From positions 868,001 to 932,000 of the forward strand of contig JADJQN010000001.1 in the NCBI GenBank assembly GCA_016712745.1: a DNA stretch of 64,000 nucleotides, read 5' to 3'. The notes below the pieces were generated by a model, which was given only the letters and a program-made list of their open reading frames with translations, did no database searches and had not been told where the DNA came from. Position numbers and translations under genes: made by a program. Source of the DNA: Sandaracinaceae bacterium. Its GTDB lineage: Bacteria > Myxococcota_A > Polyangia > Polyangiales > JADJQN01. Shown one piece after another: positions 59,510-64,000 of the stretch. Each line of letters opens with the position of its first letter. The first letter of the stretch is position 1.

Positions 59510-61468
59510 ATGAGCGCCCCCACTGCACCGGTCGAATCCCAACGAAAGGACAGCCCGCTCGTGGCTGGCCAGGCCATCGGGGGACGTTTTCAATTCGAAC
59601 GGCACCTAACGAAGGACGCGCTCGGCGATGTGGTCGCCGCGCTGGACCTCAGCTCGAACAAGCCTGTGGCGCTGCGGATGGTTGCGCGGCACCTGACGAA
59701 GGACGCAGGGGCGGCGCAGCTTCTCGTCAATGAAGTGAAGCTGGCCGCGAGCCTCTCGCATCGCGGAATCGTGCGTACCTTCGGCATGGGCCAAGACCCG
59801 GTCGCCGACTGGTTCATCGCCTGCGAGCGAATCGACGGCCACGCGCTTTCTGACATCATCGCCAAACGTCGCGCCGAGAACTTGGGCGGGATTTCGCTGC
59901 GCGGCGCATACAACGTGATCGCGCACGTGTGCTCGGCATTGACGGCGACGCAAGCGACGATGCCGCACGGCGCGGTACGTCCCAGTGTGATCTGGGTCAC
60001 GGAGGGCGGTCAGGTACGTATCGGTGATTTCGGAGTGGGCCGCGCCATTCTGAAGCGCGCGGGTGCGGCGGCGCTTGGTGCGACCGAGCAAGGGTATTTG
60101 GCACCTGAGGTGAAAGCCGGCCACGAGCCAACGCCCCGCAGTGACCTCTTCGGCGTCGGCGCCCTCCTTTACACGATGCTCACAGGCCGCTCGCCGTCCG
60201 AAGAATTTGTGGCGCCTTCCAAAGTGAACAGCGATGCCACGAAGGAAGTCGACGCCATCCTGATGCGTTGCCTTTCAGCCGATCCCGCCCAACGCTTCGC
60301 AAGCCCCGACGAAGTACAAAAGACCCTGCTCCCCATCGTCTCGAAAGCGCCGGAAGCCGACCCAAACGATTTCGAGTTTGCGATGGAAATCGACGAAACA
60401 CTGGCGAAGTCCGGACGCCCACCGCCGCGATCGGTTCCGCCGAGCATTCGTCCGGGTGGCGCAAGCGCAGCAAAGCCCAGCGTGCCCGTTGTGCCGAAAG
60501 CGCCTGGCATTCCGAAGATGGCGATCCCCGGTCAGCCCCAGGGCGCGAAAGCGTCTGCCGCTGCAGCGACCGCAGCAGCAGGCCCGCGCATGAGTGCGGA
60601 CAAAGCATTTCAGACTGCTCTCGAAACCGTGGAGAAGAACGACGCGCCGCGATGGATGGTGACCAAAGACAATATGGACCACGGCCCCTTCACCGGTCGC
60701 GAGCTCGTGCAAGCGATCATCAACGGCGAAGTGCTGGTAACTCATGGCGTGTTCAACATGGACACCCGCGAGCGCAAAGACCTTGCTGACTATGCGGAGT
60801 TTGCGCCTTTCGTCGAGCAGTACAAGTTGCGCGAGGGCAAGAAGCAGGAGCAACGCGCGCTCGAACGATCGGCGACCGTCGAGAAAGCTGGCAACGCCGT
60901 CAAGTTCATCGTCGCCGGTGGCATCGTTGCGGCGATTGCGATCGCTGCGGGCATCTACATAGCGACTCGGCCTAAGCAGGACACGGCGCGCGTCGCGAAC
61001 GCGAACCTCGCCGACCTCTACGAGCGCGGCGAGATTCATCTCACGGGAAGCGCAGGCATCTTGCCGGTCCCGCGCGGTGGCGGCGGACGAAGCGGTGCAG
61101 GACGTCGCAGCGGTAGCCACGGCGGCGCGATGTCGTACGAAGAGGCGATGAGTCAGGGCATCAACATCGGCGACGCAACGCGTGAAGGCGGCGAGCAACA
61201 ACTGGGTCGCGACACGGTCGCCGGCGTGATGAACCGCAGCCTCAACAGCCTCTTTAGCTGCGTGGGCGCCGAGCTTCGTCGCGGGGGCCACGTGGGCAAC
61301 GTGCAAATAGACCTTGCGATCGAGGGCAGTGGCCGCGTGCTCGGCGCGACAGTGCGTACGGGCAGCGCGGCATTTCAACAGTGTATTTCGCAGCGCACGC
61401 GCGCGATCCACTTCCCGTCGTTCTCGGCGCCGCGGATGGGCGCGCGCTATTCGTTCTCGGTCGACTGA
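59510..61468 (+). CDS. Pseudokinase with GYF_2 domain, membrane helix and AgmX-like C-terminus
   Basis: 652 residues. Residues about 25-285 have the Ser/Thr kinase fold but not its chemistry: the beta-3 Lys is Arg56 (VALRMVA) and the catalytic loop reads HGAVRPSV, with Ala155 for the essential Asp, while DFG (173-175) remains. A Pro-rich linker precedes a GYF_2 domain (about 380-430, WMVTKDNMDHGPFTGREL). A transmembrane helix (about 463-485) follows, then a C-terminal AgmX/PglI- or TonB-C-like domain (VMNRSLNSLFSCVGAEL...VGNVQIDLAIEGSGRVLGATV). ATG 59510 is preferred over an upstream GTG. It may act as a scaffold in envelope or motility signalling. Confidence 0.88.
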   Translation: MSAPTAPVESQRKDSPLVAGQAIGGRFQFERHLTKDALGDVVAALDLSSNKPVALRMVARHLTKDAGAAQLLVNEVKLAASLSHRGIVRTFGMGQDPVADWFIACERIDGHALSDIIAKRRAENLGGISLRGAYNVIAHVCSALTATQATMPHGAVRPSVIWVTEGGQVRIGDFGVGRAILKRAGAAALGATEQGYLAPEVKAGHEPTPRSDLFGVGALLYTMLTGRSPSEEFVAPSKVNSDATKEVDAILMRCLSADPAQRFASPDEVQKTLLPIVSKAPEADPNDFEFAMEIDETLAKSGRPPPRSVPPSIRPGGASAAKPSVPVVPKAPGIPKMAIPGQPQGAKASAAAATAAAGPRMSADKAFQTALETVEKNDAPRWMVTKDNMDHGPFTGRELVQAIINGEVLVTHGVFNMDTRERKDLADYAEFAPFVEQYKLREGKKQEQRALERSATVEKAGNAVKFIVAGGIVAAIAIAAGIYIATRPKQDTARVANANLADLYERGEIHLTGSAGILPVPRGGGGRSGAGRRSGSHGGAMSYEEAMSQGINIGDATREGGEQQLGRDTVAGVMNRSLNSLFSCVGAELRRGGHVGNVQIDLAIEGSGRVLGATVRTGSAAFQQCISQRTRAIHFPSFSAPRMGARYSFSVD

Positions 61469-61474
61469 GGGCAC

Positions 61475-62248
61475 ATGAGAAATTTTCTTTGCGCAGCGTT
61501 CGCGGTGGTTACGCTCACAGGCTGCGAGACAGTCATCGAGGAAAGCCTTTCCGAAGAACAAGCCAACGCTGTTGTCGTTGCCCTCGATGAACAAGGTATC
61601 GGCGCGACGAAAGCGCGTAGCGAAGGCGGCGCAAGTGGGGCAACGTACCGCATCGCCGTGGGTAACGACGACGTGTCGCGCGCGCTGTCCGTGCTACGCA
61701 GCGCCGAGCTTCCACGCGCTTTGGACCCTGGCCTTGCAACGGTATTTGGCGAGCCGGTTCTGGTGCCCACGGCAACAGAGGAACGCGCGCGCTATACCGC
61801 AGCGCTGGGGGGCGACATCTCCCGATCCATCGAGTCGATAGACGGGATTCTGGATGCGCGCGTTCACATTGCACTTCCTGACACGCGCGACCTTGCGCTG
61901 GACGAAGAAGCGCCCCACCCGCGGGCGTCGGTTATGATCAAGTATCGCGGCGCGCAGGCCCCATACGATGTCCAAGCAGTGCGCTCACTGGTCGCCGGAG
62001 CGGTGCAAGGGCTACGGGTCGAAGACGTCGCCGTTGTGGGCGTCGCAGCCCATGCGCTCGGGCCTCAGCGCGCATCCCTCGTACACGTGGGACCGGTGGC
62101 GGTGAGCCGCGGATCCGCGATGGCCTTCAAGGCAATCTTGGGAACGGCGCTCGCGCTCGATGTGATTCTCGCCGCAGTGCTCATCTTGTTGATTATGCGA
62201 AAGCGCGCCAGCTCGGCTGACACAGATGCTCCCGTAGCTTCTGGATGA
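61475..62248 (+). CDS. SctJ/YscJ-like secretion-ring lipoprotein
   Basis: 257 residues of the YscJ/PrgK/FliF family. A signal peptide with lipobox (VVTLTGCETV, Cys17) is followed by a ring-building motif (VVVALDEQGIGATKARS...GNDDVSRALSVLRSAELPR), then TAALGGDISRSIESIDGILDARVHIALP, and a C-terminal transmembrane helix (ALDVILAAVLILLIM). In type III secretion SctJ forms the inner-membrane ring. No other type III genes are in the window, and the neighbours are a pseudokinase and an Mla transporter, so it may be an orphan or part of a scattered system. The stop overlaps the ABC ATPase start. Confidence 0.87.
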   Translation: MRNFLCAAFAVVTLTGCETVIEESLSEEQANAVVVALDEQGIGATKARSEGGASGATYRIAVGNDDVSRALSVLRSAELPRALDPGLATVFGEPVLVPTATEERARYTAALGGDISRSIESIDGILDARVHIALPDTRDLALDEEAPHPRASVMIKYRGAQAPYDVQAVRSLVAGAVQGLRVEDVAVVGVAAHALGPQRASLVHVGPVAVSRGSAMAFKAILGTALALDVILAAVLILLIMRKRASSADTDAPVASG

Positions 62249-62988
62249 TGTCGCTTATCGAGCTCAACGATGTGAACGTGACGTTTGCAACCGAGGTACT
62301 TCGCTCAGTGAAGCTGAGTATTCCGGCGCGGGGTATCTACGCACTCATTGGTCCAGCGGCGTCAGGCAAGAGCGTTCTTCTGCGCGTCATTGCCGGGCTC
62401 ATTGCACCGCGCAAAGGGCGCGTGATGCTCGGCGGCGACGAGGTGACGGGCGCGGACGAACTGAAGCTCGCAACCCTTCGTCGCAAAGTCGGAATGCTCT
62501 TTCAGAACTACGCTCTCTTCGATCATATGAGCGTGGGAGAGAACATCGCGTTTCCATTGAAGCGTCTCTTTGATCTTCCCGCAGAAGAGATACGCACTCG
62601 CGTGGCCGAGCGCCTTGAGCGCGTGGCGTTGCCGGGATTCGAGCAGCGAATGCCCGCGGGACTGTCCGGCGGCCAGAAGAAGCGCGTTGGTATCGCGCGC
62701 GCAAGCGTCACCAAGCCGCCTGTTCTTCTGTACGACGAACCCACGGCAGGTCTCGACCCAGTGACCAGCCAAAAGATCTACGACCTGATTCGCGACGAGC
62801 AACGCGCCGAAGCGTCGACCGTCGTTGCTATCTCGAGCGACGTGCGCGGCTTGCTCACCATCGCCGACCGCGTTGGGATGGTGCACAACGGCGAGATCAT
62901 TTTCGATGGCACGGTCGCTGAAGCGCGAGCCACGTCGCACCCAGCAGTGCGCCAGTTCATCGATGGACGCACCGAGGGGCCCCTGTGA
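62245..62988 (+). CDS. ABC transporter ATPase, MlaF-like
   Basis: 247 residues. Walker A GPAASGKSVLL, Q-loop LFQNYALFDHMSVGENIAFPL, signature LSGGQKKRVGIARA and Walker B LLYDEPTAGLDP are complete and match MlaF/Ttg2A ATPases, which energise phospholipid transport between the membranes. It overlaps the preceding SctJ-like gene (ATGA) and the following permease gene (GTGA), so these genes form one operon. Confidence 0.93.
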   Translation: MMSLIELNDVNVTFATEVLRSVKLSIPARGIYALIGPAASGKSVLLRVIAGLIAPRKGRVMLGGDEVTGADELKLATLRRKVGMLFQNYALFDHMSVGENIAFPLKRLFDLPAEEIRTRVAERLERVALPGFEQRMPAGLSGGQKKRVGIARASVTKPPVLLYDEPTAGLDPVTSQKIYDLIRDEQRAEASTVVAISSDVRGLLTIADRVGMVHNGEIIFDGTVAEARATSHPAVRQFIDGRTEGPL

Positions 62989-63770
62989 TCCTCGATGGCG
63001 TGCTCGCGTTTCCCGCACGCGCGGGAGCGGTAGCAATTTCGATTGCCGACCAAGTTGGCGGGATCTTCGTGCTCTTCGGCCGCATCGTCGCACGGCTTTT
63101 TCCTCCGCGCGTAGACGGCCGCGAACTGATTCGTAACCTGCATCGCATGGGCGTGTCGTCGGTCGGCATCATCGCCGCGACGAGCGTATTCGTCGGCGCG
63201 ATCATGGTGATTCAAGCGGCACCGATGGTCTCGCGCTTCAACGTGAAAGAGCTCATTGGCTGGGGCGCTGGCTTCGCAACGCTGCGCGAAGTCGGTCCGC
63301 TGCTCATCGCGTTGGTCTTTAACGGTCGCGTCGGCGCCAACAACACCGCTGAGCTTGCGACCATGGTGGTCACTGAACAAATCGACGGACTGCGCGCTCT
63401 CGCCATCGATCCCATCAGTTACCTCGTACTTCCCCGCGTCATCGCGATGGTGTGCATGATCTTCGTTCTCACCATCATCGGAGATAGCGTCGCGATGCTC
63501 GGTGCGGTCGGCGCATCCAAAGTCCTGCTCGACGTGGACCCGCGCACGTTCATGTCATCCTTGGTCACCCTACTCGATGAGCAGGACATGCTTTCGGGAC
63601 TATGGAAGAGCTTGGCGTTCGGCCTCGTCATCGCGCTCACGTCCTGCCACTTTGGCCTTAACGTCAAAGGCGGAGCGCCCGGGGTGGGACGCGCGGTCAC
63701 GGGTGCAGTCGTCGCGTCCGCGAGTGGCATTTTCGTACTCGACTACTTCGCGACGTTTCTTTTCACATGA
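62985..63770 (+). CDS. MlaE-family permease
   Basis: 261 residues, five or six hydrophobic spans. MGVSSVGIIAATSVFVGAIMVIQA, GWGAGFATLREVGPLLIALVFNGRVGANNTAELATM and FVLTIIGDSVAMLGAVGA are typical of the MlaE/DUF140 permease. It partners the ATPase immediately upstream to move lipids across the envelope. GTG start overlaps the ATPase stop; the stop overlaps a second permease gene (ATGA). Confidence 0.92.
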   Translation: MILDGVLAFPARAGAVAISIADQVGGIFVLFGRIVARLFPPRVDGRELIRNLHRMGVSSVGIIAATSVFVGAIMVIQAAPMVSRFNVKELIGWGAGFATLREVGPLLIALVFNGRVGANNTAELATMVVTEQIDGLRALAIDPISYLVLPRVIAMVCMIFVLTIIGDSVAMLGAVGASKVLLDVDPRTFMSSLVTLLDEQDMLSGLWKSLAFGLVIALTSCHFGLNVKGGAPGVGRAVTGAVVASASGIFVLDYFATFLFT

Positions 63771-64000
63771 GCATGGTATCGCCCATCCTTGCGCTTCGAG
63801 ATGATCTGCGCGGGCTTGTGCGCCTCCTCGCGCACACGATCCACTACACGTTGCACGGCAAGCGCGAAAAAGGAGCGCTCGTCGCCCAGATGTACGCGAT
63901 TGGAAATCGCTCGGCATTCTTTCTCTCCGTGAGCATGGGCTTCATCGGCATGATCATGGTCTTTCAGTCGGGCATGCAGGCGGCGCACGTCGTTCCCGAC
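63767..64000 (+). CDS. Second MlaE-like permease (3' end missing)
   Basis: The window ends after 78 codons. The visible protein has an amphipathic start, RGLVRLLAHTIHYTLHGKREKGALVAQMYAIGNRSAFFLSVSMGFIGMIMVFQSGMQAA, resembling the N-terminus of another MlaE permease. Two tandem permeases after one ATPase suggest a heteromeric Mla transporter, a pattern seen in some Deltaproteobacteria-type lineages. The substrate-binding MlaD and other parts would lie beyond the window. Confidence 0.85.
   Translation, partial: MSMVSPILALRDDLRGLVRLLAHTIHYTLHGKREKGALVAQMYAIGNRSAFFLSVSMGFIGMIMVFQSGMQAAHVVPD

Noticed and set aside
60275..61594. 439-residue minus-strand frame opposite the pseudokinase
   Set aside because: Composition is typical of an antisense shadow and it overlaps two strongly supported genes.
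61475..62248. Complete type III secretion locus
   Set aside because: Only an SctJ-like gene is present; no ATPase, export gate or secretin of that type is near.

Overview
The window looks like a chromosomal segment of a high-GC Myxococcota bacterium, probably Polyangia or Sandaracinaceae-like. The placement is an inference from gene content: Ser/Thr kinases, including a kinase fused to a sigma-54 activator; an MJ0042 zinc-ribbon/GYF/TPR protein; many lipoproteins rich in Ala, Asp and Thr; a MYXO-CTERM-like tripartite motif; and a pilMNOPQ operon. No rRNA, tRNA or CRISPR array was seen.

Layout. 1-4.4 kb (+): pyrC (5' end missing), carA, an epoxide-hydrolase-like protein and a ComEC-like metallo-beta-lactamase lipoprotein, all joined by 4-bp stop/start overlaps. 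4.4-10.6 kb (-): a small unknown protein, a pair of REPIN-like palindromes, and a double-length UvrA gene split in two at a TGATG junction. 10.6-15.3 kb (+): a TPR protein, a membrane protein, and a surface protein that joins a MYXO-CTERM-like segment to a beta-barrel. 15.3-20.7 kb (-): thioredoxin-rhodanese, unknown, homocysteine methyltransferase family, YyaL/DUF255 and citrate synthase. 20.8-32.2 kb (+): zinc-ribbon/TPR protein, SppA-like lipoprotein peptidase, a 1727-aa TPR protein and an FG-GAP lipoprotein. 32.2-36.1 kb (-): small winged-helix protein, lipoprotein, fused aroK-aroB and aroC.

36.1-46.3 kb is the most unusual part. The type IV pilus operon pilMNOPQ (led by a small HTH gene) and a LysM/M15-like peptidoglycan protein lie between two inverted copies of a ~1.2-1.4 kb cassette. 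Each cassette has two convergent four-helix-bundle (S23/IVS-family) genes, long arrays of a degenerate TCCGAG/TCCGTG/TCCGAA hexamer, ~48-bp-arm inverted repeats that cover each start codon, and a GGGGACGTTCCCC palindrome. One cassette separates pilQ from aroC, two loci that are usually close in other bacteria; a short array also sits between pilP and pilQ.

46.4-51.5 kb: two small membrane proteins (+), an ACP/AMP-ligase/MBOAT set resembling dlt without dltD (-), and two small lipoproteins. 51.6-59.4 kb (-): a 1702-aa kinase-ATPase-TPR-GAF-sigma54 activator, a frameshifted threonine dehydratase and a Ser/Thr kinase. 59.5-64 kb (+): a pseudokinase with GYF and AgmX-like C-terminal domains, an orphan SctJ-like secretion-ring lipoprotein, and the start of an Mla-type lipid ABC transporter with an ATPase and two MlaE permeases, the second cut by the window edge.

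Two genes (uvrA, ilvA) carry single-base frame changes. These may be assembly errors or genuine mutations, and the sequence alone cannot decide.
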